DNA of 44,429 nucleotides from Oligoflexia bacterium (GTDB lineage: Bacteria; Bdellovibrionota; UBA1018): positions 1 through 44,429 of the forward strand of contig JACMQW010000092.1 in NCBI GenBank assembly GCA_014376785.1, given 5' to 3'. This document shows, piece after piece, positions 1 through 8,315 of the stretch. The position numbers and the translations under genes are program-made. The notes beneath the pieces are model-generated. The model worked only from the letters and a program-made list of their open reading frames with translations, ran no database searches and was not told the origin of the DNA. The first letter of the stretch is position 1, and each line of letters starts with the position of its first letter.

Positions 1-855
1 CGCTGCAGAAGTCGAAGTGATGAGCGTGTGGTTCACACCGGCACGAAGGGTCAACCAAGAAAGCGGGTCGCCTTCGATTGCCATTTGTACTGGGAAAGCG
101 CTGCCGGTGGATGCTGCACCGGTTGCTTTGTTTTCGCTTTTTGCGTGGCTGTAATAAAGCGCGTAAACCAGGCGAGTGCCTTCAGCGATTTTCGTTTCAC
201 GGCCCAAACCGACAACGTACGTGTCGTTTTTCACTTCAGTTCCGACTTCACGTTTGTTGTAGTTGTAAGCAACGTATGGAGTCCACTCACCGTAGTGGTA
301 GCGAAGTCCGGCGCCCATGCCTTTGTATTTCGCAACTTCGGTGTTGGAAATTTTGGATTTTCCAAGCATGCGGTAGGAGATGTACGGATCGAATCCGTTC
401 ATGGCGAGACCGACGCGAGCGTCGAGTTCATTTGCCGTGCTGTAGCCCGTATTAGAGGCGGCTGCACTTTTTCCGGCGTACATGAGGTTCACTCCCCACT
501 TCACTCCAGCGTCTCCACCGAAGAACAGATCTAATGCATGATCTGCTTGTGGGTTGGCAGCTGCGTTTTCGCGGTTGAAGAAAACACCCATGTTAAAGTT
601 CATCATCGAAGTCACGAATCCAGCAGAGGCTTGGTTCTGAGCATCTTTTTCGATGATCACCCAGTTTTTGTAATCATTGATGTAGGCCGGGTTGTAAAAA
701 AAGTTGTAAGCGTCGTCGTAGTAGAACGATCCGCGACCAGAGACGAATTCAGCGCCCCCTTGGCCCATCACTAAGTTTCGTGCTCTCGAAGCGAAAGCAG
801 ACGTCGACGCGATCATTCCGACAAGTACGAGTGCGGAAATAATACGATTATTCAT
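1..855 (-). CDS. Outer-membrane beta-barrel-like protein, 3' end cut by the window edge
   Basis: The reverse strand is open from an ATG at 855 down to base 1, giving at least 285 codons with no stop, so the C-terminus lies outside the window. The product begins with a signal peptide (MNNRIISALVLVGMIASTSA, probably cut after AFA). After it come alternating hydrophobic and aromatic stretches rich in Tyr, Asn and Gly, such as GAGLRYHYGEWTPYVAYNY and TRLVYALYYSHAKSE, typical of beta-barrel strands. There are no Cys residues in the visible mature part. AGGGGA lies about nine bases upstream of the ATG. It probably sits in the outer membrane as a porin-like or structural barrel; the exact family is not recognised. 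The ROK kinase gene lies upstream in the same direction but 233 bases away, so co-transcription is uncertain. Confidence 0.8.
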   Translation of the reverse strand, partial: MNNRIISALVLVGMIASTSAFASRARNLVMGQGGAEFVSGRGSFYYDDAYNFFYNPAYINDYKNWVIIEKDAQNQASAGFVTSMMNFNMGVFFNRENAAANPQADHALDLFFGGDAGVKWGVNLMYAGKSAAASNTGYSTANELDARVGLAMNGFDPYISYRMLGKSKISNTEVAKYKGMGAGLRYHYGEWTPYVAYNYNKREVGTEVKNDTYVVGLGRETKIAEGTRLVYALYYSHAKSENKATGAASTGSAFPVQMAIEGDPLSWLTLRAGVNHTLITSTSAA

Positions 856-1088
856 GAGAAGAGTTCCCCTCTATACATAGAGTGTTTTTGTTGAACGCAT
901 TTCGCCTTCAGACATGGAGCAGTCTACTAGAACAGCCTCAACTTCAGAGACAGATGAACGAGGCCGTTCAAGCTGTACTACTTCAGTCAGAAGATCGAAT
1001 GCTTAACATCAGACTCATCGCCTCCTGAGGAGCTGTCAACAAGTAAACTACACTACGGATGGTAGATGAGCTCCTGCGCGACACTGCG
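856..1088 (-). other. Intergenic leader upstream of the outer-membrane protein gene
   Basis: There is no convincing gene here. Read on the minus strand it holds a short dyad (CTCTAT GT ATAGAG, 869-882) just before the ribosome binding site of the barrel protein. It also holds an isolated TTGACA (1034-1039) with no good -10 partner, and a perfect AGGAGG only two bases before an 11-codon ORF that I do not accept as a gene. The dyad could be an operator or part of the transcript start region. Nothing in the stretch is a convincing terminator for the upstream kinase gene. Confidence 0.35.
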
Positions 1089-2126
1089 TTAGAGCAGTCT
1101 CATCGCACGGAAAGCAACGTAGGCGCCGCCTAATAAACCGGCTTGGTTTTCTAGTTTAGAAATCACCAATTTCGGTTGGAGATTCATCACCTTATTTCGG
1201 CGGACCAGCATTTTAGCGAGCTTTTTCTCGGTGTTTTTTAAGAAGAGATCGTGGGCGGCGGCAAAGCTTCCAGTGAAGACCACGACTTCAGGATAAAAAA
1301 GCATGATGTAATTATGAAGGGCAGTGGCAAGCAGCTCAGAGTATTCGTCAAAAAGCTCCAACGACACCGGATCTCCATCGCGAGCACGCGCAGCAATTTG
1401 CGGCGCATCAATTATCTCGCTTCCGAGTCGTTTGCGACCACGGTACGCAAAAGTTCTTCCCGCTAAGTAAGCTTCCGCGCACCCAAACTGCCCGCATCCG
1501 CAGGGAGCAGACTGGTCTCCGGCACGAATGATCATGTGGCCGCCCTCTGTGTGGAGGTGACGTCCGCCTCGGACGAGTTCGCCATTCGCCACCACCGCGG
1601 TCCCGAGCCCAGTTCCTAGTGTGAGAATCATCGCGTTTTGGGTGCCTTCCGGAAGCCCTTTCCAAATCTCAGCGAGAATCGCGGCGGCCGCATCATTCTC
1701 TAAGATGACCTTCTTTTTAAGCCCTTTTGCGAGAACCGTGGTGAGGGGAACGCGTTCCCAATTTCCTTCCGGACCCGAAAAGTTCGTTGGGTCGAGCAGG
1801 TCTCCGGCGACCGGATCAAGGGGGCCTGCACAGGCAATCCCGACATGTGAAATTTCCGGAAATTTCTCGATCATGAATTTTCCAAGCCGGATGAGTTGGT
1901 CGAGGGTGGCTTGCTTTCCCTGTTTGATGAAAGCAACTTCTCGTTGGAACGCCAAAATTTTACCGTCGAGGTCGACGACGCCTACTGCGATCTTCGTTCC
2001 GCCCAGATCGTAAGCTAAAACTACGGGCTTCTTCACCTTGGGCTTTTTCTTCGCAGGATCAAGTTTCTTGGTCGTGGAGCGAGTCGAAGCAGGGGCGGCG
2101 GTAGAACGGGCAGTCGTTTTTTTCAT
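1089..2126 (-). CDS. ROK-family sugar kinase (glucokinase-like) with Lys-rich N-terminal tail
   Basis: The protein has 345 residues. After a basic tail of about 34 residues rich in Lys, Thr and Pro, it has the ROK fold signatures: ATP phosphate-binding DLGGTK (40-45), catalytic-base region ENDAAAA (143-149, Asp145), GTGLG (171-175), and the ROK zinc site EGGH...CGCGQFGC (His197, Cys209, Cys211, Cys216). Family members phosphorylate glucose or related hexoses and N-acetylated sugars, or act as repressors. No helix-turn-helix is present here, so this is a kinase. The exact sugar cannot be read from sequence. A cytosolic hexokinase activity would fit the GH1 glycosidase and the pfkA and gpmI genes in the same window, although they are not adjacent. 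The tail precedes the conserved domain and resembles tails on the peroxiredoxin and CCA-type enzyme nearby. The start is the only ATG before the core. Confidence 0.9.
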   Translation of the reverse strand: MKKTTARSTAAPASTRSTTKKLDPAKKKPKVKKPVVLAYDLGGTKIAVGVVDLDGKILAFQREVAFIKQGKQATLDQLIRLGKFMIEKFPEISHVGIACAGPLDPVAGDLLDPTNFSGPEGNWERVPLTTVLAKGLKKKVILENDAAAAILAEIWKGLPEGTQNAMILTLGTGLGTAVVANGELVRGGRHLHTEGGHMIIRAGDQSAPCGCGQFGCAEAYLAGRTFAYRGRKRLGSEIIDAPQIAARARDGDPVSLELFDEYSELLATALHNYIMLFYPEVVVFTGSFAAAHDLFLKNTEKKLAKMLVRRNKVMNLQPKLVISKLENQAGLLGGAYVAFRAMRLL

Positions 2127-2198
2127 TTCGACCCTCTTCTCACCTAATTCTCTAAAAAAATCAAAAGCCTAAATCACGGGGTGGTGTACCATCAAGGT

Positions 2199-4895
2199 AT
2201 GACGAAAAAGACAGCCCAAGGACGGGTTGGAGTACTTTCTGCTGGCGCGCCCGTTCGTTCACCCTCCGCGAAGTCAGGAGGTCCTGAGAAAAGTATCTCG
2301 GTCGAGATTGGCAGCATTCTGGTTTTTGCCTTTGCGATCTTCTCACTCACCGCATTGGCAACCTACCACCCGGGCGATCCTTCTTTCTTCACCGCCTCGA
2401 CGGCGCCGGTTGCGAATGCCTGCGGTCGGGTCGGGGCTTACGTTTCCTCCGGATTTTTTGAATGCTTCGGTATTGCGGCTTTCCTCGTACCGGCCGCGCT
2501 CTTCTTTATCGCTTCTTCCATTTTTCGCCGGGAAGGTGCGCTGAGGGTGTTTGGAACGCTCTCGGGAATGATCGTCGCCGTTTTGTCGATGACGGTCTTC
2601 CTGACTCTGCAGTGGCCCTCCGTTCCCTACGCAGGTTCTGATCTCTTGACCGGAGGCGCGTTCGGAGTTTGGTTTGCAAAAATTCTGCAGGGCCAATTCA
2701 ACTCTACTGGCGCTTCTCTCGTGTCGGTTGCGGTATTCGCTCTTTCTCTCGCGCTTTCGACGCCAGTCTCGGTCGCGAACTGGGGGGGGCGTATTCTAGG
2801 ACTTCTGAAACTCTTTTTCATGCGCTTTGTTCTCCGCATCGCACGCGTGGCTTTTACTTACACGACTTTTCTCCTGGGTCTTCTCGCCATGAAAACGGCC
2901 CAAGCTTCTGCGCGAACGATGGAGCGGATGATCGAAGGTCTGCTCGCCCGTGCGAAAGAAGCGCGGGAAACGTACGATCGTCGGCGCGAGGAACTGAAAA
3001 CGGCGCGGGAGAGTCGCCCTCTAATCGGAAATTCCGAGAACCCAGCCGAAGCGCCACGTGAAGAAAAAGTTAAACCTGGAGAGTCGGTCGCTTTGCGTGA
3101 AGCGGGACGAGCGGGTTTGCCATCCGTTCAAATCATGAACGATGCTTTCGGGGACGACTCCGTTCCGGTCGCTCTCCATTCGATCTCGGACCAATCGATG
3201 GAGCTCGACACGAGTTCGCGCCCAGCGATTCTTCCTCACGAAATGCAGAGGCAATCGAGTCTCGGGCCAGCGCTCGACCCAAGTCTCGAGGGGCTCAGCC
3301 CAGGGGTCATCGCGGAAATTCAAGCAAAGGAAGCCGCTCGCGATCCGAAGAAAGCAAAGAAAAAGTCCGCGACCAAGCGTGGGATCTGGAAACTTCCGCT
3401 CCTCGATTTTTTGGTGAAGCCACCGAAAGTAGAAACCCAAGTCGATAAAGAGCGGCTCTATCGAAATTCCGAAATCCTTCGCCAGAAATTCCTCGACTTC
3501 GAAATTGAAGGAACTGTCGAAGCGGTGCGCCCGGGTCCCGTGATCACTCTTTATGAATTTAAGCCCGCTCCCGGGGTTAAAGTCTCGCGCATCGCCGCAC
3601 TGGCAGATGACATCTCGATGGCCTTGTCCGCTCAGTCGGTTCGAATCATCGCGCCTCTTCCCGGAAAGAACGTGGTCGGAATCGAAATTCCGTCTGATGT
3701 CCGGGAAAACGTATTCATGCGTGAATTTTTCGCCCACCCCGATTTTCATTCAAACAAGCACGCCATTCCGGTTGCGATGGGAAAAGACATCGCGGGAAAC
3801 ATCTTTTTGTCCGATCTTGCGAAAATGCCGCATTTACTCTGCGCCGGTCAAACCGGTTCGGGTAAATCGGTGTTTATGAACGGGCTCATTTGCTCATTGC
3901 TCTACCGATTCACTCCCGACGAACTTCGCTTGATCTTAGTCGATCCGAAAATGATCGAGTTCGCCAGTTACCAAGAAATCCCCCACCTGCTCTTGCCCGT
4001 GGTGGATGATTGTTCCCATGCCGCAAGCGCCTTGAAGTGGGCGGTTCGCGAGATGGAAAGACGCTACCGAATCCTGGCGATGACGAACGCCAGAAACCTC
4101 GCAAGCTTCAACCAACGCGTCGACGAAATCGGAGTCGAAGTCCTTCAAGAAAATCTCGAGCGGGCGGAGAGCGAGATCGAAGGACTCGAGCGGATGAGTG
4201 GCGGTGATTGGGTCGAAGCATTCGAAAAAGATGAAGACGGCGATCCCCGATTCGGTAAATTGCCTTACATCGTGATCTTCATCGATGAGTTAGCGGAGCT
4301 AATGATGGTCGCAAAAAAGGAAGTCGAAATTTCGATTGCCCGCATTGCCCAAAAAGCTCGCGCCGCTGGAATTCACCTGGTCGTTGCCACTCAACGCCCT
4401 TCGACGGATGTGGTGACCGGGATCATCAAAGCGAACTTACCTTCGAGAACTTCTTTTCAGCTCGCTTCGGGCGTCGACTCGAAAACGATTCTCGACCGAG
4501 TGGGTGCAGAAAAGCTGCTCGGAAGGGGAGACCTTTTCTTTATTCCGCCGGGTACCGCGAACCTCCTGCGTTTGCACGGAGCTTACCTCTCGGATGACGA
4601 GATCAGTAAGATCGCGGGATCGATTCGGGAACAGGGAAAACCGAACTATCGAAATGAAATCTTGGTCGATGAAGAAGCGCTCGCCGCCGAAGGAGACGAA
4701 GGGGATCTTTCAGACCCGATGTTTGACCAAGCCGTCGAGCTGGCAAAAAAGAGCGGGCAAATCTCTGCATCTTTCCTTCAGCGGCACCTTCGAGTCGGCT
4801 ATAACCGGGCGGCTCGGATGATCGAAACCATGGAAATGAAGGGAATTGTGGGGCCACCGGATGGGGCTCGCCCTCGGGATGTGTTAGTGAGGTAG
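2199..4895 (+). CDS. ftsK: DNA translocase FtsK
   Basis: Membrane-anchored, double-strand DNA motor that acts at the septum in chromosome-dimer resolution and segregation. With the ATG at 2199 the product has 898 residues. The first 200 or so contain several hydrophobic membrane segments. A charged linker follows (about 240-400), then the alpha/beta motor with Walker A GQTGSGKS (about 550-557) and Walker B region IVIFIDELAEL (about 690-700, Asp696). The C-terminal winged-helix gamma domain, which reads oriented KOPS sites, covers about 835-898 (FDQAVELAKKSGQISASFLQ and on). Between Walker A and B there is an acidic insertion of about 45 residues, common in FtsK proteins. A GTG at 2181 would add six residues; neither start has a strong ribosome binding site, and I prefer the ATG. 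It is divergent from the ROK gene, and the small exported ORF begins 18 bases downstream. Confidence 0.95.
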   Translation: MTKKTAQGRVGVLSAGAPVRSPSAKSGGPEKSISVEIGSILVFAFAIFSLTALATYHPGDPSFFTASTAPVANACGRVGAYVSSGFFECFGIAAFLVPAALFFIASSIFRREGALRVFGTLSGMIVAVLSMTVFLTLQWPSVPYAGSDLLTGGAFGVWFAKILQGQFNSTGASLVSVAVFALSLALSTPVSVANWGGRILGLLKLFFMRFVLRIARVAFTYTTFLLGLLAMKTAQASARTMERMIEGLLARAKEARETYDRRREELKTARESRPLIGNSENPAEAPREEKVKPGESVALREAGRAGLPSVQIMNDAFGDDSVPVALHSISDQSMELDTSSRPAILPHEMQRQSSLGPALDPSLEGLSPGVIAEIQAKEAARDPKKAKKKSATKRGIWKLPLLDFLVKPPKVETQVDKERLYRNSEILRQKFLDFEIEGTVEAVRPGPVITLYEFKPAPGVKVSRIAALADDISMALSAQSVRIIAPLPGKNVVGIEIPSDVRENVFMREFFAHPDFHSNKHAIPVAMGKDIAGNIFLSDLAKMPHLLCAGQTGSGKSVFMNGLICSLLYRFTPDELRLILVDPKMIEFASYQEIPHLLLPVVDDCSHAASALKWAVREMERRYRILAMTNARNLASFNQRVDEIGVEVLQENLERAESEIEGLERMSGGDWVEAFEKDEDGDPRFGKLPYIVIFIDELAELMMVAKKEVEISIARIAQKARAAGIHLVVATQRPSTDVVTGIIKANLPSRTSFQLASGVDSKTILDRVGAEKLLGRGDLFFIPPGTANLLRLHGAYLSDDEISKIAGSIREQGKPNYRNEILVDEEALAAEGDEGDLSDPMFDQAVELAKKSGQISASFLQRHLRVGYNRAARMIETMEMKGIVGPPDGARPRDVLVR

Positions 4896-4913
4896 GAGAG
4901 GAGCGACGAATCG

Positions 4914-5156
4914 ATGTGGAAAAAAAACGTATTTTGTTTCATGGCATTGATTCTTTTCCCAAGCGAGGTGTTCGTTCGGCGAGCAGAGGCGAATGGGCCC
5001 CTCATCACTCCGAAAACAAAAACGGCCAAAAAAGGAAAAAGGCGTGAGCAAAAAGAAACCGAAGGAAGCGAAGCCCTCGGGCGCTTCCAAGCCGACACCA
5101 TCCTCAAAAGCCCGTACACCGTCGACGGTCAGTCTCTCGAAGTGGATCCCGATTGA
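4914..5156 (+). CDS. Small exported protein ORF (80 aa) overlapping the start of the nucleotidyltransferase gene
   Basis: This ORF begins 18 bases after ftsK. A purine-rich AGGAGAGGAG lies about ten bases before the ATG, better than the signals for its neighbours. The product starts with MWKKNVFCFMALILF, a positively charged N-terminus plus hydrophobic core like a signal peptide, possibly cut after RRAEA. A Lys/Arg-rich stretch follows, then the tail ADTILKSPYTVDGQSLEVDP. Codon choice looks normal across the whole frame. The last 113 bases overlap, in another frame, the low-complexity N-terminus of the CCA-type enzyme, and this ORF stops exactly where that enzyme's conserved region begins. 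I do not recognise a family. It may be a real small exported or membrane-anchored protein translated from the ftsK transcript; the alternative is a chance ORF. Confidence 0.5.
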   Translation: MWKKNVFCFMALILFPSEVFVRRAEANGPLITPKTKTAKKGKRREQKETEGSEALGRFQADTILKSPYTVDGQSLEVDPD

Positions 5157-6378
5157 GAAAAACTTTCCTCTTCCTGCCTACGCCAAAGAAGCAATCGCGT
5201 CGCTGACTGAGGCTGGATTCTCTGCTTATTTAGTCGGGGGCGCGGTGCGAGACTTCCTTCTGGGGCTGCCCATAAAGGACTACGACCTAGCGACCGATGC
5301 GACTCCGGATGAAGTCCTTTCACTTTTCCCAAGCGCGCTCGGCGTAGGAAAAGCATTCGGCGTGATGAAGATTCCGCAGGAAAACGGCACCATGCTCGAA
5401 ATCGCGACCTTTCGCGAAGATGCAGAATACACAGATTACCGCCATCCGAAGTCCGTGAGGTTTGCCGGTCCCGAGGAAGACGCTCGTCGGCGCGACTTTA
5501 CAGTAAACGGATTATTCTATGATCCAAAAACGCGAAGAATCCTCGATGCCGTCGATGGCTTTGCTGACCTTCAGGCAAAAAAGCTTCGCGCAATTGGCGA
5601 TGCGAATGCTCGGCTGAAGGAAGATGCACTGAGGGTTTTGCGAGCCGTAAGATTTTCTGTGCGGTTTGGTTTTACGATCGAGGAAAGTACCCGGGTTGCT
5701 CTGCGAGAGCACGCAAGATTTACTCGGAAAGTTTCTGCGGAACGAGTGAGAGATGAAATCACGCTCATGCTGAAAGGACCTCAGCCTGGGGAAGCCGTCG
5801 TCCTCCTTCGAGAACTCGGCATCGCTTCCCTCTGGATTCCGGATATTGCGAAAGTGAAGTCGGGAGTGTTTGCGGCGATGGAGCGAGATCCCTCTCCGCG
5901 CTCGACCGCTTTCGTCTATGCCGTCGCCCTGTCGGAGGTCGGCGGGGAAGAGCCTGAGAAAGCGATTCAGGGAGCCGCAGATCGGCTTCGGCTTTCGGGC
6001 GAGGAAAAGCGACGCGTAATGGATTTAGTGGGTAACCTTCCTAAGTTTAAAGACGCTTTCCAAATGCGGGAAGCCACCCTCATGAGGTGGGTGAGCGAGC
6101 CCTATTTTGATGAGCTGCTTCAACTCCACGCGGTCGTCGTTCAAGCAGGTGATGGAAATTTGATGGCGGGTCGTTTTCTCGAGAAGCTGCGCCAGGATTT
6201 CCTGTCCTCACCTCCAGCGGAACGACTCGTGAACGGAAGCGACCTCATCGCTCTGGGATTCTCGCCAGGCCCCCAGTTCACCGACATTCTTCACACGATG
6301 GAAGATTTACAGATCGAGAAAAAGATTCTCACTAAAGACGGTGCCCTGGAATACGTCGTGAAACACTTCGTTCGGTAA
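5044..6378 (+). CDS. CCA tRNA nucleotidyltransferase / poly(A) polymerase family protein
   Basis: Class II nucleotidyltransferase that adds nucleotides without a DNA template to RNA 3' ends (tRNA CCA or A addition, or poly(A) tails). From the GTG at 5044 the product has 444 residues. It shows YLVGGAVRDFLLG (about 62-74), the metal-binding pair in DYDLATDA (about 80-87), RRDFTVNGLFYDP (about 150-162), and the neck motif KEDALRVLRAVRF (about 195-207). The Ala-Leu-Arg-Val-Leu-Arg-Ala form of the neck motif looks more like CCA/A-adding enzymes than PcnB, but class II members cannot be separated by eye. The GTG has AAAGGA a few bases upstream; an in-frame ATG at 4993 is possible but lacks a good signal. 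The first 40 residues are Lys-, Pro- and Ser-rich and outside the fold. They overlap the small exported ORF in another frame, so translation of the two may be coupled. Confidence 0.85.
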   Translation: MSKKKPKEAKPSGASKPTPSSKARTPSTVSLSKWIPIEKNFPLPAYAKEAIASLTEAGFSAYLVGGAVRDFLLGLPIKDYDLATDATPDEVLSLFPSALGVGKAFGVMKIPQENGTMLEIATFREDAEYTDYRHPKSVRFAGPEEDARRRDFTVNGLFYDPKTRRILDAVDGFADLQAKKLRAIGDANARLKEDALRVLRAVRFSVRFGFTIEESTRVALREHARFTRKVSAERVRDEITLMLKGPQPGEAVVLLRELGIASLWIPDIAKVKSGVFAAMERDPSPRSTAFVYAVALSEVGGEEPEKAIQGAADRLRLSGEEKRRVMDLVGNLPKFKDAFQMREATLMRWVSEPYFDELLQLHAVVVQAGDGNLMAGRFLEKLRQDFLSSPPAERLVNGSDLIALGFSPGPQFTDILHTMEDLQIEKKILTKDGALEYVVKHFVR

Positions 6379-6438
6379 AACCGGCCGGGTTAAGCGGATT
6401 TATTTTGAATGAGTAGCGTTTAAAAAATTTTTCATTCA

Positions 6439-6467
6439 CTTTCACCCGGGCCCTTTTCTGGTATTCT
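6439..6467 (+). promoter_or_regulatory. Weak sigma70-like promoter in front of the structured intergenic RNA region
   Basis: CTTTCA (6439-6444) and TATTCT (6462-6467) are separated by 17 bases. The -10 box is good, the -35 box matches only three of six consensus positions. Initiation would be near 6474. This is a pattern match only. Confidence 0.3.
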
Positions 6468-6473
6468 TTAGTT

Positions 6474-6630
6474 ACCTCTATATGGGGTCGAAAGGGGGTG
6501 GTCGAATGGCAAATTCATCTAGTTGTTCGACGACCGCGCCGATGTTGAGAGGTTTATCCTCCTAATCGTCGTGGTCGTCGAACTAAAATTGAGGGACCTG
6601 GCGCGGAAGCGTGAGGTCCCTCTTATTTTT
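6474..6630 (+). ncRNA. Candidate structured small RNA ending at an intrinsic terminator
   Basis: About 157 nt between two opposing genes holds far more structure than a spacer needs. GTTCGACGACCGCG (6525-6538) pairs with CGTGGTCGTCGAAC (6570-6583), a 14-bp stem with one G-U pair and a 31-nt loop. The loop displays CCTCC (about 6557-6562), which is anti-Shine-Dalgarno-like. Two upstream copies of GGTCGAA (6486-6492 and 6500-6506) can compete for the left arm, so alternative folds are possible. A GC-rich terminator hairpin and U-run follow (6591-6630). A 19-codon ORF (6506-6565) with a purine-rich upstream stretch lies inside, so a leader-peptide role is an alternative. However, no plus-strand gene follows for 1.7 kb, which favours a free-standing small RNA. 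No known Rfam family was recognised. Confidence 0.45.
6591..6630 (+). terminator. Intrinsic terminator (possibly bidirectional)
   Basis: GAGGGACCT (6591-6599) pairs with AGGTCCCTC (6614-6622), followed by TTATTTTT. On the minus strand the same stem is followed by AATTTTAG, so it could also stop transcripts from the gene ending at 6660. Confidence 0.8.
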
Positions 6631-6659
6631 ACAGACTTTAAGTTGTAACCGCAGAGTGA

Positions 6660-8213
6660 TTACGGAGTCTTTAAAGTATCCGTGCAGTAACGGACCGCTT
6701 CCGCATCCAGCGGCTTGCGTGGGCCTCCGAGAGGATATCCTCTTTGCGCAATTCGCGCGCCCACATCATAAGGAACGCCTTTGCGGTCGTAAAAGCGTTG
6801 GATGCGATTTTGGTATTTTTTCAGGAGATCGTAGAAGCCCACCATTTCACGAGCCTGTTCTTGCCAGCGAAGCGCGCGATCGAGCCCTTCCAGTGCCGTC
6901 GTGTGCTCTTGGTAAAACCGTTCTCCGTCCAGCATGCCCGCGAGCGCGAAAGCAGGCCTCGTTTTCGAGACAAAGTGACTCACCGAAAGATCATAGTAGT
7001 CTTGGATTTTTTCGGAGTTGATCCCTTTTTCAAGCCATTTTTTAACCAAATTTTCTAGTGGAGAATCGAGATCAGGAATTTTGGGAGAGCGGGGATCTTC
7101 GAAAACCATGATTTCCTGCTTTTGTTCGATCAGCTTCGAAAAGAGTTCTACTTCCGAAGGAGATGCGCCTGCCGAGATGAGCTCCGGTCGTGAGTCCATC
7201 GCGAGTATCAACCTGAGCGTATTGGTGTTCGCTTCGTAGTTCGAAATTCGTTCTCCAAGCGAGGTCCATTCCCCATAGATCAGTTCGAAACCCGTATTTC
7301 TTGCCCGGTTGTACTGGGGAGTGATCCACCCTTTCCATCGGTAATCGGCTTTCATGAATTCATCGTAAAAAGCTTCGTGGTCAGCTGCGAAGTCTTCGAC
7401 GCTGATGGCTGGATTGCTGAACCGCTCGAGATCTTTTGATATTTCTCCTCCTTTGCCGGCTTCAGCCATCGCTTTTTCGCGCCGAGCATTTTCACCAGAA
7501 ACAAATTGGGCCCACCCCACAAATCGAGGCGCAAGCGAGGTGTTAATAAAGGTTTCGAACCTCTCCCGCACAGGTCGAATGAAAGGTTCCAGAGCTGCGT
7601 TCATAAATTGCGTGAGCGGTCCGTGGAAAAAAATATCTACGACCTTCGCCGCTAGGAAAACCGCTCCGCCGACAATGATTCCACCCCAGATCCACTGGGC
7701 AATGGAGTTGTTTTTCAATTTTTCTATTTTATCCGCGAACTCGAGGTCTCCGGGTGTCGCCACGCCGGGCTTTCTTTTCACCTTGAGAGCGATGTCTTTA
7801 TGGCGTGCGGACAGGTCGGCTGATTTTAAGTAAATAATTTGCGCGATGCTTGCAACCGACCATCCTTCGAATGCTCGGACTTGAGCCGCGGTAAATCCAT
7901 CTCGCGACTCATTCCAGGCGCGCTGTGATGCAGAGTCAGAAGCAAAGACCCCGAGAGTCATGGCTTGAGTATGAAAAAAATCGAGATCGGTGCGGAAGGC
8001 CTTCATCGCGTCTGCTTGAGAGATGTCCCTTTTGAAATAGGCGCTCACCGGACGGGTCCTCAGTTCGCGAAGTTGGGCGAAGCGGACCGAGTCCAAAGGA
8101 GCAGCCGAATTCGGTTTTTCCGCAGCTAAAACACTTCCGGCAAAAATTTCGAAGGGAAATGAAAGGAGGAGTGCGAAAACCACCGGGCGATGAGCGCGCT
8201 TCAGAAAAGACAT
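6660..8213 (-). CDS. Exported protein of unknown function with one internal membrane segment
   Basis: The 517-residue product starts with a basic stretch and hydrophobic core (RPVVFALLLSFPFEIFAGS) followed by SVLAAE, a typical signal peptide with cleavage near residue 31. Residues 171-195 (IAQWIWGGIIVGGAVFLAAK and on) form a clear membrane helix. The rest is predominantly charged and probably helical, with FETF, KWLEK and YYDL stretches but no catalytic motif that I recognise. This topology predicts a protein anchored in the inner membrane with large soluble parts. It is divergent from the subtilisin-like lipoprotein gene, with about 100 bases between them, and terminates close to the structured RNA region. 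I cannot assign a family; it reads as a lineage-specific envelope protein. The ATG at 8213 is the only reasonable start because the signal peptide follows it directly. Confidence 0.75.
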   Translation of the reverse strand: MSFLKRAHRPVVFALLLSFPFEIFAGSVLAAEKPNSAAPLDSVRFAQLRELRTRPVSAYFKRDISQADAMKAFRTDLDFFHTQAMTLGVFASDSASQRAWNESRDGFTAAQVRAFEGWSVASIAQIIYLKSADLSARHKDIALKVKRKPGVATPGDLEFADKIEKLKNNSIAQWIWGGIIVGGAVFLAAKVVDIFFHGPLTQFMNAALEPFIRPVRERFETFINTSLAPRFVGWAQFVSGENARREKAMAEAGKGGEISKDLERFSNPAISVEDFAADHEAFYDEFMKADYRWKGWITPQYNRARNTGFELIYGEWTSLGERISNYEANTNTLRLILAMDSRPELISAGASPSEVELFSKLIEQKQEIMVFEDPRSPKIPDLDSPLENLVKKWLEKGINSEKIQDYYDLSVSHFVSKTRPAFALAGMLDGERFYQEHTTALEGLDRALRWQEQAREMVGFYDLLKKYQNRIQRFYDRKGVPYDVGARIAQRGYPLGGPRKPLDAEAVRYCTDTLKTP

Positions 8214-8315
8214 GCTCTTATCATAGGCTGCATCGTCGCGATGCGAGAAGACTGAAAAGAGAAAAGGCTCCTTTTCAGTGAGGTTTTCCTACCTCTTTAT
8301 TCCATCGTCAACGAC

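Noticed and set aside
1-534. Plus-strand ORFs at the window start
   Set aside because: The opposite frame has a signal peptide, a ribosome binding site and beta-barrel character over 285 codons.
1034-1039. TTGACA as a minus-strand promoter for the outer-membrane protein
   Set aside because: No -10 box occurs 15-19 bases downstream.
6506-6565. 19-codon ORF as an ordinary gene
   Set aside because: Too short and Ser-rich, and entirely inside the folded RNA region; kept only as a possible leader peptide.
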